A DNA stretch of 64,000 bases from Gammaproteobacteria bacterium (lineage in GTDB: Bacteria > Pseudomonadota > Gammaproteobacteria > Steroidobacterales > Rariloculaceae), in NCBI GenBank assembly GCA_022819855.1, contig JAJEGN010000014.1:126501-190500 (forward strand), written 5' to 3'. Shown piece by piece: positions 48,735 to 58,088 of the stretch (position 1 is its first letter; each line of letters opens with the position of its first letter). The translations under genes and the position numbers were made by a program. The notes under the pieces were generated by a model. That model did not search any database. It saw only the letters and a list, made by a program, of their open reading frames with translations, and was not told the DNA's origin.

Positions 48735-49526
48735 ATGAACAAGGTTCAAACGGCTTCAGCGGTAGTCACGCTCACCATGGGCGTGTTCCTAGCAGGACTC
48801 GCGGGCGCGCAGGAATCGGCAGGCGTCGACTCCGTCGAGCGCCCGGATTTCTCGGGCGTCTACTATCCATGGAATCCCAACGCGGCCCCGCGGCCGCCGC
48901 AGCCCCAGTCCGGCCCCCTGCCGCCGCCGACGCGTACGGGCCCGACCAGCGACGGCTCGACGGGGCGCAGTCCCAACGCGCCGAAGCTCACGCCCGAATA
49001 CCTGGCGCAATGGGACATCATTGCCGCGTCGCGCACGGCCGGATCTTACGAATACGACAACATCGCCAATTGCCTGCCGCCGGGGATGCCGGCAATGATG
49101 GGTATGGCGTACGGCATGGAGATCATGCAGACCGAAGACAAGATCACGTTCTTCAGCGAGCACCAGGATGCCTTGCGGCGCGTCTACCTCGACGGCCGCG
49201 AGCCGACCGAACGCCACCTCAACGATCCGACCTATGCTGGCTATTCGACCGGCTACTGGGACGGCGACACGCTCGTCGTCGACACCGTTGCGCTGACGAC
49301 GAAGTCCTTCATCGACAGTTCGTCGCCGCACAGCGACCAGATGACGATCCACGAACGCATCCGCTTCATCGCACCGGGTGTTCTTGAGGACCGGATCACC
49401 GTGAACGACCCGGTCGCCCTGCTCGAGCCCTGGGAGATCGTGCGGACCTACAGGAGGGCGGCGTACCCGAACGACGAACTGCGCGAATTCGCTTGCGCGG
49501 AGGGACTGCGCGATGCGCCGCACTAG
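48735..49526 (+). CDS. exported WDGDTL protein (locus D)
   Basis: 263 residues with a signal peptide (MNKVQTASAVVTLTMGVFL, cleavage near AGAQ). A Pro-rich linker (about 50-75) follows the short DFSGVYYPWN start. The core carries GYWDGDTLVVDTVALTT with Trp at residue 175, then HSDQMTIHERIRF, then VNDPVALLEPWEIV. This is the compact, apparently complete form of the family. It lies 69 nt after its DUF6152 partner. No catalytic motif was recognised. Confidence 0.82.
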   Translation: MNKVQTASAVVTLTMGVFLAGLAGAQESAGVDSVERPDFSGVYYPWNPNAAPRPPQPQSGPLPPPTRTGPTSDGSTGRSPNAPKLTPEYLAQWDIIAASRTAGSYEYDNIANCLPPGMPAMMGMAYGMEIMQTEDKITFFSEHQDALRRVYLDGREPTERHLNDPTYAGYSTGYWDGDTLVVDTVALTTKSFIDSSSPHSDQMTIHERIRFIAPGVLEDRITVNDPVALLEPWEIVRTYRRAAYPNDELREFACAEGLRDAPH

Positions 49527-49982
49527 ACGGTCCGGCTAAGTGGTGGTGATGGATAGTATCGATCGGATACCTACCCGGTAACTCGCACCCGTCGCGGCGC
49601 TTTCCGCGAAATCTGCGCTGAGTCGGGCGTGGTAGTCGTCATCGATGCAATTCCGACCTCGCGATCGCCGGTGATTCGGACCTCGGTCGACGTACCAACG
49701 CCGCGCAGCGCCAACAGCAGAACTGGCGCAATATGCACCTTGTTCGTGCTGTGTCCCCCTGGGGCAACGGCCGCAACGCCACTCAACCGGTACCAGCAAG
49801 GAAAAATGGGTCGAATTCGGCATCGACCGAGAAGCTGCAGAATGGGTGCACGTTCGCCGATACGCAAACGATTCGCTGCCACGGTCAGGCGGCAGTGGCG
49901 CAAGAACCGAGAATTTGCTTATCCTTGTTGTACCATTTGGTACATTGCGGATTGTGTTATTCGGGCGCTCAAGTAGCCAGCG
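49527..49982. other. 456-nt gap without a supported gene
   Basis: Several overlapping frames are open on both strands, but they are Arg/Ser-rich and none resembles a protein. The only strong signal is the palindrome at 49929-49944 just before the TetR-type gene. Confidence 0.5.
49929..49944 (+). promoter_or_regulatory. palindromic operator upstream of the TetR-type gene
   Basis: TGTACCA-TT-TGGTACA has perfect 7-bp arms and a 2-bp centre, 39 nt before the regulator start. The size and symmetry are typical of TetR-family operators, so autoregulation is likely. The same site could be sought upstream of the quinate-type operon. Confidence 0.6.
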
Positions 49983-50660
49983 ATGCGGGACCCCGACAAT
50001 TTTTCAGATACCCCGGCGCCGCCAGCCAGGAAGCGCACGACCCGGGCCAAGAACGCGGAAGCCACGCGCCAGAACATCCTCGAGGCGGCTCTCAGCGAAT
50101 TCGCGCGTAGCGGTTTCAGCGGCGCACGCGTCGATACGATCGCGGATATGACGCAGACCAGCAAGCGCATGATTTACTACTATTTTTCCAACAAGGAAGA
50201 ACTGTACCTGGCGGTTCTCGAGGAAAGTTACAAAAAGATACGAGCGTTCGAAACCGAAGTCAGCCTGGACGAGCTTTCGCCCGTCAATGCGCTCAGGAAA
50301 CTGGTCGAGGCAACCGTAGATTACCAGGCCGGCCACCCGGATTTCATCCGCATCATCATGAACGAAAACATCCTGCAGGGCAGCAACATCGAGCGCCTGC
50401 CGGAGTTGAGGTCGGTCAATTCCGGCGCGATCGATCTTTTGCGGCGGCTGTGTGCGCGCGGCGTCGACGATGGCTCGTTTCGCGAGGACATCAATCCGGT
50501 CGATTTGCACATGAATATCAGCGCGTTGTCGTTTTTTAACGTGTCGAACCGATACACCTTCGGTTTCATATTCGACCGCAATTTTTCCGATCCCGAGGTG
50601 CATGCTGCCCGGCGCGAACAGATCGTGGAATCGATCCTGCGCTACGTGCGCGCTGCCTGA
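49983..50660 (+). CDS. TetR-family transcriptional regulator
   Basis: 225 residues with an N-terminal extension (PAPPARKRTTRAKNAE), then a TetR helix-turn-helix (about 30-75: ILEAALSEFARSGFSGARVD, MTQTSKRMIYYYFSNKEELY). The larger C-terminal ligand domain matches no specific family that I can name. Its neighbours suggest it senses quinate, shikimate or a related ring acid. It converges on the shikimate dehydrogenase gene with 21 nt between them and has a palindrome in its own leader. Confidence 0.88.
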   Translation: MRDPDNFSDTPAPPARKRTTRAKNAEATRQNILEAALSEFARSGFSGARVDTIADMTQTSKRMIYYYFSNKEELYLAVLEESYKKIRAFETEVSLDELSPVNALRKLVEATVDYQAGHPDFIRIIMNENILQGSNIERLPELRSVNSGAIDLLRRLCARGVDDGSFREDINPVDLHMNISALSFFNVSNRYTFGFIFDRNFSDPEVHAARREQIVESILRYVRAA

Positions 50661-50681
50661 ACGACGCGTATTGTCCGCAAC

Positions 50682-51536
50682 CTACTCGCCGGGAAATGCC
50701 AGAAACGTTGCGCGCATTCGTTCGACATCGGCCTCGTGGCCGGTGAAGATTTCGAATGCGGCGGCGGCCTGGGCAACCGCCATACCGCTGCCGTCCAACG
50801 TGCGGCAGCCGGTTTCTCGTGCCGCTTTCAGCAGCGCCGTCTCGAGCGGAAAATAAACGATATCCGCAACCCAAACGCCTTCTCGTAACCACTCGACCGG
50901 GAACGGCGTACCTGGATGTTCGGCCATGCCCATTGGCGTTGCATTGACGACGCCGTCCACCGCGCGCAATTCTCTTTCGATGTCGGTGCAATGGGCCAAC
51001 CGGCCGCGATCGTAATGCCGACCGAGATTTTGCAGCAACGACTCCACGCGATCGGAGCCGAGATCGTGCACGACGAGCCGTTTTACGCCGAGGCCCATCA
51101 TCGCGTTAGCCACGGCTAAGCCGGCGCCTCCGGCGCCGAACAGCAAGACCGTGTCGGCCCGGATATCACCGAGCCCGCGACGGAAACTGTCCGCGAAACC
51201 GGAGGCGTCCGTGTTGTGTCCGATCAGGCCTCTTTCGCCGATCTCGACCGTGTTGACCGCGCCAATCCGGCGCGCCCCGTCAGACAAGCCGTCCAGCGAT
51301 TCAATGACAGCCTGCTTATAGGGATGCGTGACATTGACGCCCGAAAATCCTGCCGCTCGTACCGCATCGAGTGTTGCCGCAAGGCCGCCTTCGCCGCGCC
51401 CCGGCACCGCAAAGTCGAACAGTTCATACGTTAGCTTGAGACCTTGTGCCCGCGCCTCGCTCTCGTGCATCCACGGCGAACGCGAACCGCCGATGCCGCG
51501 GCCGATCAGTCCTGTCCTGTACACGCCGTTCTTCAT
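50682..51536 (-). CDS. shikimate/quinate dehydrogenase family protein (AroE-like)
   Basis: 284 residues. The AroE signatures are GRGIGGSRSPWMHESEA at the N-terminus, GVNVTHPYKQAV with the catalytic Lys, GHNTDASGF with the catalytic Asp, and the nucleotide loop LLFGAGGAGLAVANAM. It interconverts shikimate (or quinate) and the 3-dehydro acid. The context of a MFS transporter, a dehydroshikimate dehydratase relic and a TonB receptor suggests a catabolic isoenzyme (QsuD/QuiA-like), not the biosynthetic AroE. It overlaps the transporter stop by 1 nt and is the last gene of the operon. Confidence 0.85.
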   Translation of the reverse strand: MKNGVYRTGLIGRGIGGSRSPWMHESEARAQGLKLTYELFDFAVPGRGEGGLAATLDAVRAAGFSGVNVTHPYKQAVIESLDGLSDGARRIGAVNTVEIGERGLIGHNTDASGFADSFRRGLGDIRADTVLLFGAGGAGLAVANAMMGLGVKRLVVHDLGSDRVESLLQNLGRHYDRGRLAHCTDIERELRAVDGVVNATPMGMAEHPGTPFPVEWLREGVWVADIVYFPLETALLKAARETGCRTLDGSGMAVAQAAAAFEIFTGHEADVERMRATFLAFPGE

Positions 51537-52819
51537 TAGATCTCGACCCGTTTGACTTCGCCGACGATGAAGATGTAGGCCGCTGCACCGACCAGCGCCA
51601 GCACACCGATGTACGCGAGCGCACCATAGAACGAACCCGTCGCGCCGACGACGACGCCCACGACGATCGGCGTAATGATTCCGGCCAGGTTGGCGCAGAA
51701 GTTGAACACGCCACCGGTCAGCCCGATCATCGGTTTCGGTGCGACGTCCGAGATCAGCGTCCAGCCAAGATTGACCATGCCCTGTCCGAAGAACGCGATC
51801 GACAAAATCAGGATAACAAGGCGATTCTCGTCTACATAGTTCGCGAGAATGATCGTCGATGCCAGCAACAACCCGCCGACGATCGGCAATTTTCGACCGA
51901 TGTTCGCCGAGCCGGTCTTCTCGATGAGCTTGTCGGAGAGCGCGCCGCCGAGTAGTACGCCGACAGAAGCCGCAATGTAGGGCATTACGGCAAACACGCC
52001 GGAACTCAGCCAGTCCATGCCACGTTCAGTCGTGAGATAGGTGGGGAACCAGGTAAGGAAAAACACCAGCGTCGAGTTGCCGCAGAACTGGCCGATCGAC
52101 GCGCCCAGAATTTGTCGTTGCGAGAACAATTTGCCGACATTGGCCCAGGAAAACGACACGGAATTGCCGCTGTGCTCGAGTCCGCCGCCAGCCTCGATGT
52201 AGTCCAGCTCGGCCTGGTTGACCCGGGGGCTCTGCCCGGGTTCTCGATAGGCCGCGTGCCAACCGAACGCAAACAGGATGCCGGCGATACCGAAGATGAA
52301 AAACAAAGCCCGCCAACCGAATGAGCTAACGATCCAGAACAGCACGGGACTGAAGAAGGCCAGGCCGACGTATTGACCGACAGCGTATACGCTGTTGGCG
52401 CGCGCGCGTTCCGTTTGCGGAAACCAGGTACTGAGGACGCGGCTGTTGGTCGGGAAACACGGCGCTTCCGCAATGCCGAGCCCGAGCCGGCAACCGAACA
52501 GTGCCGCGACATTGGTCGCAAGACCGTGGAACAGGGTGAACAGCGACCAGAAGCCAAGCGACAGGGCGTAGGTCAGACGCGTTCCGAGCTTGTCGAGAAC
52601 GACGCCGCCGGGTACCTGTGCAAGCGCGTAGGTCCAGGAGAAGGCCGAGAACAATAGCCCCATCATTTCCGGCGAGACGGCGAGTTCCTTTGTAATGGCA
52701 GGCGCGGCGACACCCATGACGGCGCGATCCACATAGTTCAGCATCGTTGCGAAGCTGATCAGGCCAAGGACTCCGATGCGTACGCGGGTGCGCTTTTTCG
52801 CCACGGAATCAACGTTCAT
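51536..52819 (-). CDS. MFS transporter, anion:cation symporter type
   Basis: 427 residues with twelve membrane segments. The N-terminal signature LNYVDRAVMGVAAPAITKEL and the loop VPGGVVLDKLGTRLTY fit the ACS branch of the major facilitator superfamily, which takes up organic acids with protons. Given the neighbours, quinate or shikimate is the likely substrate (inference). The start overlaps the preceding dehydratase remnant by 4 nt (ATGA), and its end overlaps the dehydrogenase start. Confidence 0.85.
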   Translation of the reverse strand: MNVDSVAKKRTRVRIGVLGLISFATMLNYVDRAVMGVAAPAITKELAVSPEMMGLLFSAFSWTYALAQVPGGVVLDKLGTRLTYALSLGFWSLFTLFHGLATNVAALFGCRLGLGIAEAPCFPTNSRVLSTWFPQTERARANSVYAVGQYVGLAFFSPVLFWIVSSFGWRALFFIFGIAGILFAFGWHAAYREPGQSPRVNQAELDYIEAGGGLEHSGNSVSFSWANVGKLFSQRQILGASIGQFCGNSTLVFFLTWFPTYLTTERGMDWLSSGVFAVMPYIAASVGVLLGGALSDKLIEKTGSANIGRKLPIVGGLLLASTIILANYVDENRLVILILSIAFFGQGMVNLGWTLISDVAPKPMIGLTGGVFNFCANLAGIITPIVVGVVVGATGSFYGALAYIGVLALVGAAAYIFIVGEVKRVEI

Positions 52820-53290
52820 TTGACCGCGCCCTCTTCACCCTTGAACCGGGCCTGCGCGGCCAGGCGTATGAGGGCATTCGTTGCGCCGATTGCGTCGTAG
52901 TCCTTGCGCTGCACGACCTCGACAAACACGCGCTTCGCGAACGCGCGACTGCAGAACTGGTAGTACTCGGCCTGGTCATCACGGTCATACAGAATGTTCA
53001 GCGATCGCATGCGGTCGGCGAGTTCTCCGTCGAGACCGAAGCGCGCCTCGAGATCGTCGTAGTAATTTTCCGGAATCTCGAGCACCGGCAAATCGGTCTG
53101 CCGGGCGGCCTTGGCAGCGGCAACAACATCGGCCGTGCCGGCGGCGAACAATTCGAGCACAGCAGAATCAGGTCGGCGCCGAGTACCTGCATGATGTCGA
53201 ACTTTCGTTCGATCCGGTCGAAGACTCGCGGCCGCAGCTCGTCGGCAATCGAGTCACCGCAAACGAACAAGCCGAGCAGGAAGAGCCCTA
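52816..53290 (-). pseudogene. remnant of a 3-dehydroshikimate dehydratase (QuiC-type), internally deleted
   Basis: Two pieces of one family remain. About 53150-53290 keeps the N-terminal stretch (IADELRPRVFDRIERKFDIM, then LGADLILLCSN). In another frame 52816-53160 keeps the very C-terminus (ENYYDDLEARF, AEYYQFCSRAFAKRVFVEVV, IRLAAQARF). Full-length bifunctional sugar-phosphate isomerase/HPPD-like dehydratases are about 600 residues, so most of the enzyme is deleted and the ends are joined out of frame. The C-terminal piece has a GTG start and could still be translated, coupled to the transporter by an ATGA overlap. The enzyme would convert dehydroshikimate to protocatechuate; it cannot do so in this state. 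Confidence 0.75.
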
Positions 53291-53380
53291 CGGGAATGGT
53301 GCGCGCGTATCTCCTCACAATCACAGGCGATGGCGGCATGCGCCGTCGAGCGGGACATGCCCTGCACCGATCGGTCCACC

Positions 53381-56257
53381 TCAGAAGTCCACGCTGAGTC
53401 GCAGGTAGAACGCCCTGCCGACGGCATTCTGGCCCCACGCAATGTAGTTTCCGGGCGGCAACACTTCCGGCTGCTCGTCAGCCAAATTGGTAATACCGCC
53501 GTTCAACAGCACGCTGTCCGTAATCTGGAAGCTGCCAATCAGGTCGAACAGGTCGTAGGTGCTCGGACCCGGGTCATTGGCGCCAGGATTCGTAATCGAC
53601 GTGCGGTTGTCCATACTGCTCAGGCGACGCCAACGCAGTCCAGCGCTGTAGCGGTCCGCGATATAGTCGACAGTCGTCAATGCCTTGAACTCCGGCAACG
53701 GCGACAACGGCGGGAACTCCGTAATGTCGATCGTATTGGCGTAGTCGATGAATGGATCGACATCGCTGTCCGCAATCTCGAAGCTGCCGAGGAAGTTCAT
53801 CGACGAACCGACGGCGAGAATGCCCGGCATGGCGTCGAAGTGAAATTCTCCTTCGATCGCAACATCGACACCGTCCGTCTTGAAACCGCCGGAATTGATG
53901 AAGGTCGAACGAATGTCGTCGATGCCGCCGGTCACCTGCTCACGAGCGATCAACTGGCAGTTGACGTTGTTCGGGTCCAGCGTCGGGTTGGACCCGTCGC
54001 GGTTGAAACACCCGCTGAGAATGGACGGACCGGAGCGACTGTTGATCGCATCCTCGATTTCGATGGAGTAGTAGTCGACCGAGACGTTCACGTTCTGCAG
54101 CGTCTCGCCGCCGAACTCGGGAGAGAACACAAAGCCTGTGGTAAACGTATCGGCCGCTTCCGGATCCAGGTTGACATTACCGGACGAGGTTCCGGCGATC
54201 GAGACAATGTCTTCCTGAAACGTATCGTACAGGTTGTCCGGCAGCCCCTGCGCAACGCAAAGATCGCGCAGTGCCGTGGCGATACTCGCGTCCATCCGCT
54301 CGGAACTTCTGACGTCACAGGGATCGCCCGCGTTCGGCGGCGCACCGATCGACGCGATCGAGGTCGTGATCGGCGAAAACGCCTCGAAGAAGTTCGGCGC
54401 GCGAACGGCGCGCTCGTAGCTGGCCCGGAGCAACAGGGTATTCAGCGGCTGGAAATCGAGATTCATCTTGTAGGTGTCGATATTTCCGGCGTGGCTGTAG
54501 TCCGAGAATCGATAGCCGAGACCGAGGTTCAGGTTATCCACCAGAGGAACCAGGACTTCCCCGGCCAGCTCGGTCACGTCGATCGACTGTTCCGGTTGCG
54601 ACTGAATGGGCGTTGCAGCGTAAATGGCTCCGCTCGAAAACAGCGGATCCGCCGTACGGGCAAAGCTGTCTTCCCGATACGTGCCGGTCAGAGCAAACTG
54701 AACATCGCCGGCCGGCATCGAGAACAACGTACCCTGGAACGTTCCCTCGAGAATGTCCTGGGACAGGTCGTACAAATTGGTGGCGCCCACCGAGATGTAA
54801 TCCAGGCACTCCTGGGAATTATTGGCCCGGCCGAAGATGTTGTAGCCGCCACTGCAAATGGAGGCGCCGCCATCCGGCGCGTTCAGCAATTCCTGTACGC
54901 GCGAACCCAGCACGCTGTTCGGGTGATCCTCGGTGACGTCGGTCCCGCCATTTGCGTAATAGACGTCCCAGCTATAGCCACCGCCGAGTTCGCCCCTGAG
55001 ACCGACAACAACCTGGTGGCTCTCGTAGTCGGTGTCGTACACGCGCCGGCCGGTTTCGGTAAAGCGCTTGAAGAACAAGGTTGGTACATGGGGGTTCGGC
55101 CGACCTGCCAGCCAGGCCTGAAATCCGGCGGAGATGAAGGGATTGGTCACCGGTACAACAGGGATCCCCGGCTGACCGACGCCCAGGGGGTAACCGATCG
55201 AGGTGACGACGTTGGAGTTGGAGAACAATGCACTCGCGTACAGCGTTGCACCGTCGGAAACGTCGAAATCGAGTTTGCTGTAAACGGTCGTGCGTTCCAT
55301 CGGCTGGATAATGGTGCGATCGTCCTGGATGGTCTCCGAAACCGATCCGTTGGGCAGCACGAACAGCCGGCCGGTCGGATCGATGAGGTTGGCGCCGCCC
55401 GTAACCGCGAACAGGGTGCCGTCGTCGTTGAATCCGACTTGTGACCTCGCATTCACAGTTCCAGGCGCGACGCCGTATTGCAGGAAGATCGCATCGACGA
55501 CTGCCTGGCTCGGCGCACCGCCGCCAATCACGTTCAGGGTCCGTCCGGGCGTCAGGAATCCGGATATGCCGGTGCCGGCATAGTAGTCACGTTCCGCTCC
55601 GACCAGTTCGGCGCGATCCGTGTAGTTGATTGCGGCGAGAAAACTGCCGCGCCCGTCAGCGAAGCCGTCGCCGAACATGAAGGACGCGTCGATGTTCTCG
55701 GCATCGCCTTCGGCTGACGCGCCGAATTGTACGTTGGCCTGCGTACCTTCGAAGCCCTGCTTCGTACGAAAGTTGACGACGCCGGAAATGGCGTCGGAGC
55801 CGTACACCGCCGATGCACCGCCCGAGATGACCTCGACATTCTCGAGGATGATGTGCGGAATCAGGTTGATGTCGGTTACGGCGCGGTGACTCGAATTCGG
55901 CAAACGCCGGCCATCGAGCAGCACGAGATTGCGATGATCGCCGAGGCCTCGCAAATTGACCGAGGCGCGGCCGCCGCCGCCGAATTCGTTCGTCTGCTGG
56001 CCTTCTCCAAGCCCGAATTGCGGTGCCTGGATCAGCGCGTTCTCGAGATTTACCTCACCGCTTGCCAACAGGTCTTCCGAGACGAGCGTCGCAATCGGGC
56101 TGGGCGACACGTAGTCGCGCCTCGCGATACGAGACCCGGTAACGATGATTTCCTCGACCTGTTCCCCGGCCTGTGTTTGCGCCATCGACGTTTGGCCCGG
56201 AAACTGGAATGCAGCACAAGCAGTGGCCAGCGAGAGCCGGCCCAACGACAATTTCAT
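53381..56257 (-). CDS. TonB-dependent outer-membrane receptor
   Basis: 958 residues from MKLSLGRLSLATACAAFQF (an in-frame ATG five codons upstream is less likely). A signal peptide is followed by a plug domain (IIVTGSRIARRDYVSPSPIA, LDGRRLPNSS, GGASAVYGSDAISGVVNFRT) and a long beta-barrel ending in Phe (YLRLSVDF), as outer-membrane proteins need. It should import a large or scarce substrate with energy from TonB. The operon context suggests a quinate-containing compound such as chlorogenate (inference). It lies upstream of the dehydratase remnant, transporter and dehydrogenase, and downstream of an esterase-like lipoprotein. Confidence 0.92.
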   Translation of the reverse strand: MKLSLGRLSLATACAAFQFPGQTSMAQTQAGEQVEEIIVTGSRIARRDYVSPSPIATLVSEDLLASGEVNLENALIQAPQFGLGEGQQTNEFGGGGRASVNLRGLGDHRNLVLLDGRRLPNSSHRAVTDINLIPHIILENVEVISGGASAVYGSDAISGVVNFRTKQGFEGTQANVQFGASAEGDAENIDASFMFGDGFADGRGSFLAAINYTDRAELVGAERDYYAGTGISGFLTPGRTLNVIGGGAPSQAVVDAIFLQYGVAPGTVNARSQVGFNDDGTLFAVTGGANLIDPTGRLFVLPNGSVSETIQDDRTIIQPMERTTVYSKLDFDVSDGATLYASALFSNSNVVTSIGYPLGVGQPGIPVVPVTNPFISAGFQAWLAGRPNPHVPTLFFKRFTETGRRVYDTDYESHQVVVGLRGELGGGYSWDVYYANGGTDVTEDHPNSVLGSRVQELLNAPDGGASICSGGYNIFGRANNSQECLDYISVGATNLYDLSQDILEGTFQGTLFSMPAGDVQFALTGTYREDSFARTADPLFSSGAIYAATPIQSQPEQSIDVTELAGEVLVPLVDNLNLGLGYRFSDYSHAGNIDTYKMNLDFQPLNTLLLRASYERAVRAPNFFEAFSPITTSIASIGAPPNAGDPCDVRSSERMDASIATALRDLCVAQGLPDNLYDTFQEDIVSIAGTSSGNVNLDPEAADTFTTGFVFSPEFGGETLQNVNVSVDYYSIEIEDAINSRSGPSILSGCFNRDGSNPTLDPNNVNCQLIAREQVTGGIDDIRSTFINSGGFKTDGVDVAIEGEFHFDAMPGILAVGSSMNFLGSFEIADSDVDPFIDYANTIDITEFPPLSPLPEFKALTTVDYIADRYSAGLRWRRLSSMDNRTSITNPGANDPGPSTYDLFDLIGSFQITDSVLLNGGITNLADEQPEVLPPGNYIAWGQNAVGRAFYLRLSVDF

Positions 56258-56327
56258 TTCAGTATCCCCCAACGTAGCCAGCAGGCTGACAATGGCTAAT
56301 CTTGAATCTCAGGCCGAGTCTGGCCAG

Positions 56328-57452
56328 CTAGTCTGCGCCCGCCGGATCGCCGATAGTCGACGCGAAAAAGTCGATCGTCAGTTGCAGCGCCTCGCGGCTC
56401 ACCGCACCGGTCGTCGCCGCATTGGCGCCGATCCAGCTGTGCCCGACGTCGGGAATCAGCGTCAGTGACGCGGCAACGTCGTTCGCGAGCAGCGCATCGT
56501 AGAACCTCTGCGATTGCGACGCGGGAACGACCGTGTCGTCCGTGCCGTGAATCAGCAGCGTGGCCGGATCGCTGGGATCGATGTAGGAAAGCGGTGATGC
56601 ATCGCGGTATGCCGCGTCTTTACACGGCGCGTCCTCGCAACCGAGAAATGCGAGCGGCGCGGCGAAGCCGGCCGTCGGGCGTTCGTAGTGCTCGAGTTGG
56701 GTCTTGAAGTCGTAGACACCGTACCACCCCGCCACGGCCTGGACGCAGCTCGACAGATCCTGCGACGAGGCGCCTTCTGCCCGTAGCGCTTCGGCCTCGG
56801 GGTTGATGGGCGCGGCGAGCGAATCAGCCGGCGGTTGCAGCGCCTCGGCGCCGCAACTGGTTGCCGCCAGCGCGGCGAGATGCCCGCCGGCCGACTGGCC
56901 CCAGATAGCGAATCTCGACGGGTCGATGCGGTAATGGCCCGCATTGGCACGCAACCATTGGAGCGACGATTTCACGTCATGGATCGCCGCCGGAAACGGC
57001 GACTCCAGAGAAAAACGATAACCCACGGACGCGACGACATAGCCCTCGCTGGCGATCGCGGCGAGCACCTGCGGCCAGTCCGAATACGCGCCACTCCGGC
57101 GCGGACCGCCCCAGGCCCAGCCGCCGCCATGCACATACACGACGACAGGACGTAATTCTGACGCCGTGTCGCCGTCGGGCGGCAGGAACAGGTCGAGCTT
57201 CAATGGCCGAAAACCGGTGACTACCGCGTAGGTCAGATCCGGGTATGCGAGCACACCATTGTCGAATTCGACGGCGCGACCGCTTAACGAATCGGCCCCG
57301 ACCGCCTGTACGGATGCGCCGACATCGACGTTGCCGGCAATCCTGTCGCCGACGGACTGGTTTTCCGATGCCGAACTGCAGCCGACCACGAGCCAACCCG
57401 CGAGCGCGAGCATTCGTACGCCGATACGCCAGCCGATTCTGACTATACCCAC
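56328..57452 (-). CDS. alpha/beta-hydrolase lipoprotein (BD-FAE-like)
   Basis: 374 residues with a lipoprotein signal (lipobox V-V-G-C25). The oxyanion loop is YVHGGGWAWGG, the nucleophile elbow is IWGQSAGGHLAAL, the acid lies in HGTDDTVVPASQ and the His in DVGHSWIGA. The layout is that of the BD-FAE (bacterial feruloyl-esterase-like) branch, which cleaves aromatic or sugar esters. With the TonB receptor and quinate-type genes next door, a quinate-ester such as chlorogenate is a reasonable but unproven substrate. It lies 70 nt upstream of the receptor gene on the same strand. Confidence 0.85.
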   Translation of the reverse strand: MGIVRIGWRIGVRMLALAGWLVVGCSSASENQSVGDRIAGNVDVGASVQAVGADSLSGRAVEFDNGVLAYPDLTYAVVTGFRPLKLDLFLPPDGDTASELRPVVVYVHGGGWAWGGPRRSGAYSDWPQVLAAIASEGYVVASVGYRFSLESPFPAAIHDVKSSLQWLRANAGHYRIDPSRFAIWGQSAGGHLAALAATSCGAEALQPPADSLAAPINPEAEALRAEGASSQDLSSCVQAVAGWYGVYDFKTQLEHYERPTAGFAAPLAFLGCEDAPCKDAAYRDASPLSYIDPSDPATLLIHGTDDTVVPASQSQRFYDALLANDVAASLTLIPDVGHSWIGANAATTGAVSREALQLTIDFFASTIGDPAGAD

Positions 57453-57526
57453 AACTCACCCCTTTATTTGGCCTGCAGCCAGGCGAACTGTCCTGTCTGA
57501 ACCTTCAAGTGTACCCACTGGTTAGT

Positions 57527-57790
57527 TCAAGTCAACCGGAGGCTGTATTGTGGTGCCAAGGGGAAATTCGTCGGAAACACCGCCTCGCCGAAATCGTCGC
57601 CGTCACGGGTGGCGACGAGTTGGTCGATAAAGGCTTCGAAACCGGCGTGGGCGGCAGGCGCGTTGAATCGCGGGTCACCGTGCCGGTAGCCGTCAAGGAG
57701 CTCCAGGGTGACTGGCGCTGACATGGCTTCGAGCGCTGCGGCTAGGTCCACCGATTGCCGGAACGGGACCAGATCCTCATCCGGGCGATG
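57527..57790 (-). pseudogene. C-terminal fragment of a second alpha/beta hydrolase
   Basis: The frame reads HRPDEDLVPFRQSVDLAAAL, then VTLELLDGYRHGDPRFN, which is the acid-loop-to-His tail of an alpha/beta hydrolase (HG-x-x-D-x-x-VP and GxxHGD patterns). The nucleophile half is absent; upstream lies noncoding DNA and a tRNA gene. It is probably the remainder of a hydrolase related to the one at 56328, cut off near the tRNA. A GTG at 57751 could still start a 74-residue peptide. Confidence 0.6.
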
Positions 57791-57936
57791 CCTGAAGCCC
57801 GCTTTGATCGATGGGGACTGGTATCGGTACTGGACACCGTACTGCGGCTGCAGCGTGTGTCGTGAACCGCCGTATGCGAATCCGTACGTACGGTGGTGTG
57901 GGAAGACGACTGGGGGGACCCAGCCTCCTACCCTGC

Positions 57937-58013
57937 TGGTGGTGATGGGTGGACTTGAACCACCGACCTGCGGGTTATGAATCCGCCGCTCTAACCACCT
58001 GAGCTACATCACC
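57937..58013 (-). tRNA. tRNA with CAU anticodon (Met, or Ile2 after lysidine modification)
   Basis: A 77-nt cloverleaf read on the minus strand: acceptor GGTGATG/CATCACC, anticodon loop TTCATAA (CAU), T-arm GGTGG-TTCAAGT-CCACC, discriminator A, encoded CCA. The innermost anticodon-stem pair is A31-C39, a mismatch. It lacks the three G-C stem pairs of initiator tRNA in a standard form, so elongator Met or Ile2 is more likely. It borders the hydrolase fragment. Confidence 0.88.
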
Positions 58014-58088
58014 ACCGGATGCGCGATTATAATCGAGTGCACGGGCCGTGACGCGGTCGGCGCTCGGAAGAACGAAGGAGGATACGCG

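Noticed and set aside
49571-49976. Genes in the gap before the TetR regulator
   Set aside because: Several frames are open but Arg/Ser-rich, mutually overlapping and unlike known proteins; no ribosome site stands out.
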